A stretch of DNA of 40,070 nucleotides from a virus, in the IMG/VR virus record IMGVR_UViG_3300020433_000017, positions 1-40,070 of that record. One strand, given 5' to 3'. Made by a program: the position numbers and the translations under genes. The first letter of the stretch is position 1; each line of letters opens with the position of its first letter. Of this stretch, positions 26,439-33,675 are shown piece by piece. The notes beneath the pieces were generated by a model. That model did no database searches and was not told the DNA's origin. It saw only the letters and a list, made by a program, of their open reading frames with translations.

Positions 26439-28614
26439 ATGCAAGTCTTAATAAAACTAATCTTTCTTCTTCTATCCTATCTAATAGACTTTGCCTCAAA
26501 CCCTTTTTCGTTCTACCTTTACTATCTGTAAATGGTAACCACTCACTCTTATTTGTAGAGCTGCTAAAGTGTGAGTCAATCTTATCTCTCTTTACATCTT
26601 GTATCGCATTTATAAGTTCTGCATCTGTCAACGTGGATAAGTCTTTGCCTTTAACTGCATCTTTTACGATACTCCCAGTCAATCCAGGCCCATACTGAGT
26701 TGATGTACTCCATATCGCATCTTGAACTGCACTTCCCTTTTCACTAATATCAATACCTGTTTTCTTTTGTATATTATGGAATGCTGGTCTAAAGTTTGAT
26801 GTTGATATGTACCCTGCTTGTGAATCTTCAAAACCAGATCTATCATCAATCGCAGCCTTCTCCCAAACCTCTCTAAATGTTTTACCAGATGTTCCGACAA
26901 CTGAGTCTGGATTTCTCGCACCTCTTGAACCACCAGCTGCTTTTAAATCTTTTGCAAGTCGTAGGTTTGATTCAGTTCCAGTATTCTCTAGATATTCTAT
27001 GTACTCGTCTATATTTTTATTTGTAATCTGATATGAACCATAAGAGTGTCCACCTAAGTCAGCACCAGATGGTTCACTTATAGTTCCAGGCCCTTCGTTT
27101 GCAGACTCAAATCTTTTTACAGAGTCACCTACATTATCACGACTGACTGGGTTTTTAGATTTCAACATATCCTTTTTAGTTACACCTTTGACTGTCTTTG
27201 TTTTATTTGTCGAATTAGTTGATGTGACTGTTCCCTGTGAAACCTCTGTATCCTCATCGAATGTACCCTCTATCTCCTGTGCATCTATAACATTACCAGC
27301 AGATATGTCACCACCCTCAGGCATGATGTTATCTCCATTCTTGTCTTTCGGTGTATCCACTGCACCGCCAGGCGAACCATAAGATGGTGATACATCTGTT
27401 ATTACAGGTTCTATTGGTTCTGTAATTGTGGGTTCAGTTGGCTCCTCAACTGTTGCACTAGACGTGCCATGTATTATTTGGCCATTGAATGTACCCAATG
27501 CACTGTCTTTTGCAAGTAGATTTGATGATGGTGCATTCACTGTGAGTGTAGACGCATTGATAGTGGTTGTTGTTCCATCTATATCTACTTTACTACCATC
27601 TATATCAACTGTGGATACTGCTCTTATATCACAGTTTATTTGTGAATAAAGATTTATACTACCATTTGATAATAAGTTGACAGTAGAATTAAAGTTCTCT
27701 GTTTGTATTCCAGTAACAGAACGATTGATAGTAGAACCATAGACTTCCGTCACTGCACCTGTTATATCAGACTCTAGAGTTCCACCAACACTGATGATTA
27801 CATTCTCACCTATCTGTTGTGTAAAGTTTTCCTCTACTTCTATGTTTAGATTTTTACACTTTATGTTTAGAGTTCCACCACTTGTGAAAAATACATCTTT
27901 GAATATGTGTCTATACTCATCACCTCTAACAAACTCATAATTATCTTTTACAATTCTTTCGTGACGATTACCATCTTCATCTATCTCTCTAAATGTTCCA
28001 GACTTATGATATTCATGTAATCTTGTTTTACCATCCGTGTCGTCATACTCTACTATATGACCAGACTCAGATTCGAATACATGATTCTTTGGATATTCTG
28101 CATCATACGTTGTAACTGGTTCATCAAAGAATGAACCATCTGCGGCTGGAACTCCTAAAGATCTATCTACACTTTTATCTGTCACTACAGTAGACGATAT
28201 CTTTTCATTTCGTGCAAGACGATTAGTATCTGACTCCTCTAGAAAATCTGTTTTAGGATAAACACCATTAGGGTCATAGAAACCTTTTGATGTATTGGGT
28301 TTTTCATCTGGAACTCCAGGCAATGTTCCAATTACTATAGGTTGTTGCTTATCTTCTGCGTCCATGAAAAAACCAACTACCCATGTTCCCTCAACCATGA
28401 ATGATGGAGTGTTACCCATACCATTCATAGATGGATCTGTCACAGGGTGCATTACATGAGCCCAAGGTAAATCTGCTGTTGGTATTCTTTCTTTATCGTC
28501 TGTGTGGTGACCTACACAACGCACTCTCACACGACCAAGTTTCGATGGATCATTTCTATCCTCTACGACTCCAGTAAACCAGATGAAACCATCCATTCCC
28601 ATAAAGTTTTGCAT
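26437..28614 (-). CDS. g5: Baseplate hub / tail spike gp5 with C-terminal lytic domain
   Basis: The protein has 725 residues. The N-terminal OB-fold domain (FIWFTGVVEDRNDPSKLGRV, VEGTWVVGFFMDAEDKQQP) is that of gp5/VgrG spikes. A beta-helix-like region follows (about 190-370; NLNIEVEENFTQQIGENV, SINLYSQINCDI, VDIDGSKVDIDG), then a disordered linker. The last 240 residues contain a lysozyme- or transglycosylase-like segment (SVKRFESANEGPG with E503, GGHSYGSYQI). In T4 the lysozyme sits between the OB fold and the helix, whereas here it lies after the helix. The hub punctures the envelope at injection. An AATAAATA element lies 20 bases upstream. Confidence 0.88.
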   Translation of the reverse strand: MQNFMGMDGFIWFTGVVEDRNDPSKLGRVRVRCVGHHTDDKERIPTADLPWAHVMHPVTDPSMNGMGNTPSFMVEGTWVVGFFMDAEDKQQPIVIGTLPGVPDEKPNTSKGFYDPNGVYPKTDFLEESDTNRLARNEKISSTVVTDKSVDRSLGVPAADGSFFDEPVTTYDAEYPKNHVFESESGHIVEYDDTDGKTRLHEYHKSGTFREIDEDGNRHERIVKDNYEFVRGDEYRHIFKDVFFTSGGTLNIKCKNLNIEVEENFTQQIGENVIISVGGTLESDITGAVTEVYGSTINRSVTGIQTENFNSTVNLLSNGSINLYSQINCDIRAVSTVDIDGSKVDIDGTTTTINASTLTVNAPSSNLLAKDSALGTFNGQIIHGTSSATVEEPTEPTITEPIEPVITDVSPSYGSPGGAVDTPKDKNGDNIMPEGGDISAGNVIDAQEIEGTFDEDTEVSQGTVTSTNSTNKTKTVKGVTKKDMLKSKNPVSRDNVGDSVKRFESANEGPGTISEPSGADLGGHSYGSYQITNKNIDEYIEYLENTGTESNLRLAKDLKAAGGSRGARNPDSVVGTSGKTFREVWEKAAIDDRSGFEDSQAGYISTSNFRPAFHNIQKKTGIDISEKGSAVQDAIWSTSTQYGPGLTGSIVKDAVKGKDLSTLTDAELINAIQDVKRDKIDSHFSSSTNKSEWLPFTDSKGRTKKGLRQSLLDRIEEERLVLLRLA

Positions 28615-28633
28615 AAATAGACTCCTTACGAGT

Positions 28634-28641
28634 TATTTATT
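28634..28641 (-). promoter_or_regulatory. Variant late promoter AATAAATA ahead of gp5
   Basis: The minus strand reads AATAAATA, one base off consensus, 20 bases before the gp5 ATG. It overlaps the stop codon of the preceding gene. Confidence 0.5.
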
Positions 28642-29050
28642 ACTTCTTTTTGAATGAGTCGTTAAGTGAATCTACTACTGAGTCTATGTTTGGTTCTTGA
28701 CCATGAGGCTCATACTTACATTGATACTCCATTGGGCACTGACCTTCGACAACTAGTTGATAAGTATCATTTGCACCTTTGTACAAACAAACCTGTTGTC
28801 CACTCTTTGCTTGCACTCGTTTGTATCTGCGACAGGTAATATACTTTGGGTCTTCTCGCATACCTAATCGTTTCTCCTGTTCCCAAGTCCAATCACTAAA
28901 CTTCTTGAGAAAACAAGTGAAACATTGTTTGATATTGTCTGGTTGTTTTTCTGGTAGAATTGGTTGTGCAAAGATGATTAGATATACAACTACCCATGCA
29001 AGAATGTTAATCTTCTTGAGTAAAGATAGCGTTGTAGTTTTTTCGTACAT
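28640..29050 (-). CDS. Membrane-anchored cysteine-rich protein of unknown function
   Basis: The protein has 136 residues. A hydrophobic segment at about 15-31 (NILAWVVVYLIIFAQPI) is a signal anchor. The rest is probably periplasmic and has six cysteines (C43, C46, C73, C88, C105, C111), enough for three disulphides. It sits between gp5 and other small membrane genes, in the late region. A role at the cell envelope, for example in lysis or exclusion, fits the shape, but no family was recognised. Its start lies inside the end of the small gene at 29007-29183. Confidence 0.65.
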   Translation of the reverse strand: MYEKTTTLSLLKKINILAWVVVYLIIFAQPILPEKQPDNIKQCFTCFLKKFSDWTWEQEKRLGMREDPKYITCRRYKRVQAKSGQQVCLYKGANDTYQLVVEGQCPMEYQCKYEPHGQEPNIDSVVDSLNDSFKKK

Positions 29051-29183
29051 ACTTTGTATTCAGTTTGTTTAGATACCAGATGAGTCCAAGAATGACCCAT
29101 GCAGTGTTATGAAAATCCCAAGGCACAAACAAGTAATAGTACATATCAAAGTATTCAATGAAATACTCTATTACGTCTAACAC
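29007..29183 (-). CDS. Short membrane protein, 58 aa from GTG
   Basis: Reading from GTG at 29183, directly after the stop of the gene at 29184-29666, gives VLDVIEYFIEYFDMYYYLFV, then a hydrophobic stretch (NTAWVILGLIWYL) and a basic end. An ATG at 29144 is an alternative start (45 aa). The 3' end overlaps the next gene by 44 bases in another frame. One membrane helix with a positive end is predicted. The tight junction on both sides is the main argument that it is real. Confidence 0.5.
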   Translation of the reverse strand: MLDVIEYFIEYFDMYYYLFVPWDFHNTAWVILGLIWYLNKLNTKYVRKNYNAIFTQED

Positions 29184-29666
29184 TTAGATGTAACCTCTTG
29201 TGGATAGATATAGATATAACAGAAAGAAAACAAATCCTGTGATGACAGTGATGAGAATACCTATTCCAATCCATTCTTTGATTTTTTGTATCTTCTCTTC
29301 TCTATCGTAGATTGCCTTCTGCCGTTTCTTACGAATGTCTGCTTCTGTTCTAAGGAGTTCTTCCCAAGCACCATGACCTCTTGAAAACATAATTATATTC
29401 TTGAGCTGATCTCTCATATCCTCTGTCTTCTTTTTTGCCATAAGTGTTTGCAACGCCTCCTCTTCTACAGAACCAGCCGCAAATAGTTTTTTGAATAGTG
29501 GTGGTTTTTGGTTTAGTTCTTCTGCCTTCTTGATGTCACTGACTGCACCCATCCATCTGGACAGGTCACCTGCCATACCCTCAACGTCACGACCAGCCTG
29601 AAAACCAGTCTTGATTGCGTTGAACGCTGTGGTTGCAACACCTAGTGCTGTTACTGGATCAATCAT
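29184..29666 (-). CDS. Conserved phage protein with C-terminal membrane helix
   Basis: The protein has 160 residues. It has the start MIDPVTALGVATTAFNAIKT, a block KPPLFKKLFAAGSVEEEALQ and a basic helix (ADIRKKRQKAIYDREEKI). One transmembrane segment follows at about 134-153 (IGILITVITGFVFFLLYLYL). I recognise this pattern as a conserved gene of unknown function in marine T4-like phages, usually near the baseplate genes. It has its own late promoter 29 bases upstream. A tail-anchored, envelope-facing role is inferred from topology only. Confidence 0.75.
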   Translation of the reverse strand: MIDPVTALGVATTAFNAIKTGFQAGRDVEGMAGDLSRWMGAVSDIKKAEELNQKPPLFKKLFAAGSVEEEALQTLMAKKKTEDMRDQLKNIIMFSRGHGAWEELLRTEADIRKKRQKAIYDREEKIQKIKEWIGIGILITVITGFVFFLLYLYLSTRGYI

Positions 29667-29694
29667 TAACGTACCTCTCTCTAACTCGCAATAC

Positions 29695-29702
29695 TATTTA
29701 TA
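29695..29702 (-). promoter_or_regulatory. T4-type late promoter
   Basis: A perfect TATAAATA on the minus strand, 29 bases before the start at 29666. It likely serves the three genes from 29666 down to 28640. Confidence 0.75.
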
Positions 29703-29724
29703 ATAACGACTTAGAGAAGAAGGG

Positions 29725-29862
29725 TTATAGAAAGAAAGTAAATAAAACTAAACCCCATATGAGATAGAACTCTGATCTGTTGATTACATTTGCTCCAAGT
29801 GCAACCACAGATAGATTTCCAACCCAATAGGTAAGGAGTATCAATAATACAAATTCAAACAT
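29725..29862 (-). CDS. Small two-helix membrane protein, 45 aa
   Basis: Started at the ATG at 29862, which overlaps the previous stop codon by one base (TAATG). The product is nearly all hydrophobic: MFEFVLLILLTYWVGNLSVV, then GANVINRSEF as a short polar turn, then YLIWGLVLFTFFL. Two membrane helices joined by a short loop are predicted. The size and shape recall phage holins or membrane-modifying peptides, but nothing else supports that. The longer frame to 29916 runs into the neighbour and was not used. Confidence 0.55.
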   Translation of the reverse strand: MFEFVLLILLTYWVGNLSVVALGANVINRSEFYLIWGLVLFTFFL

Positions 29863-30059
29863 TATTTTATATATCGACCACAACAGATTGGCATTGATGC
29901 AATTGACTTCTGCCAATCTCTCATAATCTCTTCATTCATTTTTCTTTTTGTCATAAATGTAGACCTCTCACTCTTGACATACATGAGTTGAGGTTTTCTG
30001 AGGAGGGACATGATTGGCCCATCTGGTATATATTCTACAGGGGGAGTTTTCTTTGCCAT
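29862..30059 (-). CDS. Small basic protein of unknown function, 65 aa
   Basis: The translation starts MAKKTPPVEYIPDGPIMSLL and is basic in the middle (TKRKMNEEIMRDWQKS), with two adjacent cysteines near the end (MPICCGRYIK). The ATG overlaps the stop of the gene before it (TGATG) and its stop overlaps the next ATG, so it belongs to a translationally coupled trio. No family recognised. Confidence 0.55.
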   Translation of the reverse strand: MAKKTPPVEYIPDGPIMSLLRKPQLMYVKSERSTFMTKRKMNEEIMRDWQKSIASMPICCGRYIK

Positions 30060-30316
30060 CAGGCTGAGATGTCGAGAGTCCTATGAATACGCATCTGGTT
30101 CAATAGTGACCACATATTTTCTTTTGCGAAAAACTGCATCATCAATATGTATGCTAACCATCTCTGTTGTTCACGATATTGTTCTTGATGATATTCCATC
30201 AATCGTGTTTCCGACATATCTTGAACCTGTCTAACCTGTTGTGCGTTATAGGTTTGGACAGCCGCAGTATTGTGGTAGTTGTTAATATATTGATTTGTAA
30301 CTGTTCCTATTTGCAT
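30059..30316 (-). CDS. Glutamine-rich helical protein of unknown function, 85 aa
   Basis: The product begins MQIGTVTNQYINNYHNTAAV and continues in a Gln/Arg/Glu-rich helix (residues 25-50) and a hydrophobic stretch WLAYILMMQFFA. A perfect late promoter lies 20 bases upstream (30336-30343), so it leads the small late operon 30316 to 29725. The amphipathic helix could be a coiled coil or a membrane-surface helix. No family recognised. Confidence 0.6.
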   Translation of the reverse strand: MQIGTVTNQYINNYHNTAAVQTYNAQQVRQVQDMSETRLMEYHQEQYREQQRWLAYILMMQFFAKENMWSLLNQMRIHRTLDISA

Positions 30317-30335
30317 CTCTCTATCCTTACCTATC

Positions 30336-30343
30336 TATTTATA
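30336..30343 (-). promoter_or_regulatory. T4-type late promoter
   Basis: A perfect TATAAATA on the minus strand, 20 bases before the ATG at 30316. It is the rightmost late element found, so it marks the edge between the late block and the accessory genes, which use sigma-70-type promoters. Confidence 0.8.
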
Positions 30344-30365
30344 AACGACATGAATTAAGATTTGT

Positions 30366-30887
30366 TTAGTGTCCGACATAAACTAACAAATCTATAGCCG
30401 ACCTTTTTACTGTGTCCATTGCGTCTTCTAAAGTTTCTACCAATGGTTCTCCTGCCAAATTAAATGATGTATTAAATAATATTGGTACTCCTGTTTGTTT
30501 GTAGAACTCTTCAATTAAATCATAATAATGTTTATTTTGTTCTCTTGTGACAGTTTGTATTCTACACGTTCCATCAACATGAATTATACCAGGCACCTCA
30601 TCTTTTGCCTTTTGTTTAGCTGGTATTGCATATGACATATAAGGACTTTCCTTAATTGTCAACATTTCAAAATAATCATTCACATATTCTAATAATATTG
30701 TGCCTGCAAATGGTCTATACCATTCTCTTTTCTTAACTTTATTAACAATGTCTTTTGCGTTAGGATTTCTAGGATCAAATAATATTGACCTATTTCCTAA
30801 TGCTCTAGGCCCCCATTCACTATCACCTTGAAAGAATGCAACAATCTTACCATCAATTATATTTTTTACTACTTCACTTTTGTTCAT
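30366..30887 (-). CDS. Carbamoyltransferase, C-terminal part (NodU/CmcH type)
   Basis: This 173-residue segment corresponds to the C-terminal domain of NodU-type O-carbamoyltransferases. It has IVAFFQGDSEWGPRALGNRS, with the invariant GPRALGNRSI motif, DPR, YRPFAGTIL and LFNTSFNLAGEPLVET. This domain binds carbamoyl-adenylate in the family. It lies one nucleotide forward in frame from the N-terminal part at 30874-31779 and overlaps its end by 14 bases. If it is translated on its own, the ATG at 30887 (MNKSEVVKNI) is the likeliest start. It is either one half of a genuinely split enzyme or the downstream piece of a frameshifted gene. Confidence 0.8.
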   Translation of the reverse strand: MNKSEVVKNIIDGKIVAFFQGDSEWGPRALGNRSILFDPRNPNAKDIVNKVKKREWYRPFAGTILLEYVNDYFEMLTIKESPYMSYAIPAKQKAKDEVPGIIHVDGTCRIQTVTREQNKHYYDLIEEFYKQTGVPILFNTSFNLAGEPLVETLEDAMDTVKRSAIDLLVYVGH

Positions 30888-31779
30888 TATACCATACGGC
30901 AGCTCCGATAGCTGTCCCTCCATCATGTGCTACAGGATCTACAAAAAAATTATAATCTGGAAACTCTTTGACATAATGATAATTGTTTACACAATTCAAA
31001 GAATAACCACCAGATAACACAACATTTTTACAATCAGAATAACTAAATGCTTTCTTCAATAATTCTATCGTATAATTTTTAGAGTGTGTCTGTAACCATC
31101 TAGGTCTTGTTTGGTTAGGATAAGAAGCAAGACCCATTAATTTGCCTGCATCCAAACCATGATCTTTAAATCCCATTGACGCACACATATCTGCAAATAG
31201 ATTACCCATAGATTTTCTACTGCTTAACAAAATATCAGAACCATTTAATTTAAATTCTCTATCGGGAGATTTTACTAAATTATATAGTTTATCAAATCTT
31301 ACACATGAGGCGTGTAAATATTTTCTTTGCCAATCATTTTTATTCATTAAGTATATACTTTCAATTTCTTGATAACAATGAAATTCTTGGCCACCACCTC
31401 CATCCATAACTACAATAATAGCTTCATCAAATTTTGACAAATGAAAACCACAAAACGCATGATATAAATGATGATGTGATTTATAAAAATCTACCTGCTG
31501 ACCTAATTGTTTTGATATTAACTCACAAATAATTATGTCTTCATTAGTTAAGTTTTCTCTTTTATGTCCCCAAAAAGAACGATCAAATCCTGCTACAATT
31601 ACGTTATCAGGTTTGTCTTTTACTTTTTTATCAATACTCTCGTAGTAACAATCATCAGGATTGGGGCAATAGTGTTTCTTTTTATTAAACCTATCCTCCT
31701 CATAATAAAAATCTATTTTGCTATCAGTAACTTGACAAATAGCTGCATTATGAGATATGTTAATCCCTAGTGTTCTCAT
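30874..31779 (-). CDS. Carbamoyltransferase, N-terminal part (NodU/CmcH type)
   Basis: This 301-residue ASKHA-fold domain of a NodU-type carbamoyltransferase has LGINISHNAAI near the start, the metal-binding SHHHLYHA motif (H103, H104, H107), VVMDGGGG (126-130) and VLSGGYSLNCVNNY. It ends at HDGGTAIGAAVWYNEQK with a TGA. Intact members continue without a stop into the domain now found at 30366-30887. The break falls near the domain boundary. Such enzymes put a carbamoyl group on a hydroxyl of a sugar or antibiotic-like molecule; in a phage the target could be glycan or modified DNA, but this is speculation. Confidence 0.85.
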   Translation of the reverse strand: MRTLGINISHNAAICQVTDSKIDFYYEEDRFNKKKHYCPNPDDCYYESIDKKVKDKPDNVIVAGFDRSFWGHKRENLTNEDIIICELISKQLGQQVDFYKSHHHLYHAFCGFHLSKFDEAIIVVMDGGGGQEFHCYQEIESIYLMNKNDWQRKYLHASCVRFDKLYNLVKSPDREFKLNGSDILLSSRKSMGNLFADMCASMGFKDHGLDAGKLMGLASYPNQTRPRWLQTHSKNYTIELLKKAFSYSDCKNVVLSGGYSLNCVNNYHYVKEFPDYNFFVDPVAHDGGTAIGAAVWYNEQK

Positions 31780-31781
31780 GT

Positions 31782-32336
31782 TTAACGAAAATTATATGAA
31801 AGAGTAACTCTTGGTGTATCACTCTTGTGTTTTTCCACACAGTGAAGTTGGTAACTTCTGAACACAATACATCGGCCAGGTATTGTTTCATATCCTATAG
31901 GCGTATTTGTGTTGTTGAAGAACTCCTTGTAGTCTATTGCTTGTTGATCTCTAAAATTAGATCCAAAGAATAGTTTACTCTCACTCTCGTTCATGAAGTA
32001 TACACATGAGATGATGCTTGGACAATGATCGTGAAACTCATGATAGTCACCTCTTTCATATACACAGAACCAACCCTCAGCAACTTTGTATTTAAATTGC
32101 ATTTGAGTTTGCATCATATAATCAAACACACATTTAAAAACAAAATTGTTTATACTATAAAACTCTGGTTTACCTATTATATTATAATTCTTGTAAGTAA
32201 TGTAGGTATCCTTAGATATGGTAGTAATGTTTGGATGTTCAACTCTATTCTTTATATCTAAACAATGACTTGATATGTCAACATGATTTGGATTATCATA
32301 GTAACCAATCTGAGTAGGCCACCAGTTTTCAATCAT
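31782..32336 (-). CDS. Putative 2OG-Fe(II) oxygenase
   Basis: This 184-residue protein is of the jelly-roll type. It has GDYHEFHDHCPSIISCVYF with H102 and H104 (or D103) as the metal pair, IPGRCIVFRSYQLHCVEKH with distal H165, and TPRVTLSYNF with R176 for 2-oxoglutarate. The N-terminus (IENWWPTQIGYYDNP) is like that of TIGR02466-type proteins. It overlaps the preceding gene by 4 bases (ATGA) and is followed two bases later by the carbamoyltransferase, so the two may act on the same product. Confidence 0.8.
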   Translation of the reverse strand: MIENWWPTQIGYYDNPNHVDISSHCLDIKNRVEHPNITTISKDTYITYKNYNIIGKPEFYSINNFVFKCVFDYMMQTQMQFKYKVAEGWFCVYERGDYHEFHDHCPSIISCVYFMNESESKLFFGSNFRDQQAIDYKEFFNNTNTPIGYETIPGRCIVFRSYQLHCVEKHKSDTPRVTLSYNFR

Positions 32337-32668
32337 CTTCTCTTTCCTGTACTTTCATCTTTCGCATCCTCTTTACTTAATACAACTAGATTACCTTTGT
32401 TGTATGCTTGACCTATGACGTACTCACCACTTAACGTAGAAGTCGTCTTCACGAAACCATTACCGATACCATCCCCTACACTCCGATATCTCTCAGAACG
32501 AGTCGGCCGCTCGAACGCTAATTTTTCTGACTTAGGTTTCCAAGGCTTATCTATACCCATACCTCTCAACCATTTCTCATGTTCTTTGTTTAATCTCTGA
32601 TTACGAACCGAACTCTTTTTTCTACCACTGAGTTTTGTGGTTGTATAATATACTGGCATCAATCCCAT
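32333..32668 (-). CDS. Conserved basic protein of unknown function
   Basis: The protein has 111 residues. The start (MPVYYTTTKLSGRKKSSVRN) and the HEKWLRGMGIDKP segment recur in conserved proteins of marine phages, function unknown. It is strongly basic, as expected for a nucleic-acid binder. The ATG at 32668 is favoured over the one at 32659 because AAGGAG lies 8 bases before it. A sigma-70 promoter at 32691-32719 lies right upstream, so this is the first gene of a unit that continues into the oxygenase and the carbamoyltransferase. Confidence 0.7.
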   Translation of the reverse strand: MGLMPVYYTTTKLSGRKKSSVRNQRLNKEHEKWLRGMGIDKPWKPKSEKLAFERPTRSERYRSVGDGIGNGFVKTTSTLSGEYVIGQAYNKGNLVVLSKEDAKDESTGKRR

Positions 32669-32690
32669 AATATAATCTCCTTATACACAT

Positions 32691-32719
32691 AGTATATCAG
32701 TGTATTGTTTCTTTGTCAA
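32691..32719 (-). promoter_or_regulatory. Sigma-70-type promoter (TTGACA-17-TATACT)
   Basis: On the minus strand TTGACA (32719-32714) and TATACT (32696-32691) are separated by exactly 17 bases. The predicted start is near 32684, which leaves a 15-base leader with an AAGGAG site before the ATG at 32668. The -35 box lies inside the last codons of the upstream gene. Confidence 0.8.
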
Positions 32720-32927
32720 CATCTAAATCAATATCAATATCATCATCACCATTTGCAATCTGGTCTAGAAGTCGAAAGGCAGTATCATCACCCAACTCCA
32801 CTTGATAGATTTGCACTGCACCTGCTAACATACACCCAGCGATTGCAAGTGGGTCATTACCCTCTTTTCTCAATTGATTGACAAACTCAAACATTTGTTT
32901 GTGCATTTCTTCTATATTGTTTTTCAT
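32697..32927 (-). CDS. Conserved small acidic protein of unknown function, 76 aa
   Basis: The product has an amphipathic N-terminal half (EEMHKQMFEFVNQLRKEGND), a small-residue helix (LAIAGCMLAGAVQIYQVEL) and an Asp-rich tail (NGDDDIDIDLDVDKE). Similar small proteins with the ...LAIAGxMLA... helix occur in marine phages, without known function. The stop of the upstream oxygenase lies two bases before the start. The 3' end contains a promoter for the next gene. Confidence 0.6.
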   Translation of the reverse strand: MKNNIEEMHKQMFEFVNQLRKEGNDPLAIAGCMLAGAVQIYQVELGDDTAFRLLDQIANGDDDIDIDLDVDKETIH

Positions 32928-32928
32928 A

Positions 32929-33462
32929 TTAATTTCCTTTTACAAAATTAAAATTAATTACAAACCTATCTAACTTTGTAGATCTCTCTATTCCATGTTC
33001 TAAGTAATTAGGAAACAACACCATTCTATTTGCAACAGAGTCTACCTTACTACCATCTTTGAAAATAGTCTTACCATCATTATCATTGACATAATAAACT
33101 CCTGTAATACCAGTCTTTATCAGACTATCATTATGTAATGTTTTAATTGGATTATCCATATTGGTAGCAGGTGTGGTAAGATTTGCTTTTACTCTTATAA
33201 GTGTACATGGTGATAGTTTATTCAATATAGATTGTACTAAACCATACTCTCTACTTATAAGTGGGTTCTGATTTTCTTTCACAACACCACTATAGAACAC
33301 ATGAGTTAAATGTGAGTAATTCCAATCTTCCTCAGAGTCATGTGACTTGTTATAGTACCAACTAAACCACGGCGACACCATAGTGTCATGTATATTTTTC
33401 CAATCCTTATGATCAATAAAATTGTCTATGACAGTAATCGCAAGACCATTTTCTAATTCCAT
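32929..33462 (-). CDS. Putative 2OG-Fe(II) oxygenase
   Basis: The protein has 177 residues. The metal triad is visible as H110-x-D112 (TLHNDSL) and H156 (FPNYLEHGIERS), with R166 in LDRFVINFNF for 2-oxoglutarate. Between them lies the typical TGVYYVNDNDGKTIF strand pair. The N-terminal half (VIDNFIDHKDWKNIH, PWFSWYYNKS) is that of short phage hydroxylases. Its start overlaps the stop of the coiled-coil gene before it by one base. The substrate is unknown. Confidence 0.85.
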   Translation of the reverse strand: MELENGLAITVIDNFIDHKDWKNIHDTMVSPWFSWYYNKSHDSEEDWNYSHLTHVFYSGVVKENQNPLISREYGLVQSILNKLSPCTLIRVKANLTTPATNMDNPIKTLHNDSLIKTGITGVYYVNDNDGKTIFKDGSKVDSVANRMVLFPNYLEHGIERSTKLDRFVINFNFVKGN

Positions 33463-33674
33463 TAATTTTTCTCGACCTCTCTTGCGATTTTATCTTGTAC
33501 TGCTTGCAAGGCTAATCTCTTAACTGCGATTACTTTCTCTAATCTCTTCTTACGATTTCTGAGATCCTTTCGCAATCGACTGAGTTGATTGATTTGCCAC
33601 AGTTCATCTTCCAGAACTATTAAAGGTTTCCTCGCAAGTTTTAACTCACGTTCTTGATTACGATATATATCCAT
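33462..33674 (-). CDS. Small basic coiled-coil protein, 70 aa
   Basis: The product is almost entirely a charged helix (NQERELKLARKPLIVLEDEL through QAVQDKIAREVEKN), with a very basic middle (LRKDLRNRKKRLEKVIAVKR). It sits between the cupin and an oxygenase, with junctions of one base on both sides. A nucleic-acid-binding or bridging coiled coil is a fair description; no family recognised. Confidence 0.6.
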   Translation of the reverse strand: MDIYRNQERELKLARKPLIVLEDELWQINQLSRLRKDLRNRKKRLEKVIAVKRLALQAVQDKIAREVEKN

Positions 33675-33675
33675 A

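Noticed and set aside
30874-30890. Programmed -1 frameshift site in the carbamoyltransferase
   Set aside because: The second half lies in the +1 frame, and no X-XXY-YYZ heptamer is placed in the zero frame; a -1 slip would not join the halves.
32240-32275. TTGACA-like box inside the oxygenase gene at 31782-32336
   Set aside because: The partner at 17 bases is GATATA, a poor -10 box, and the sequence encodes conserved-looking residues.
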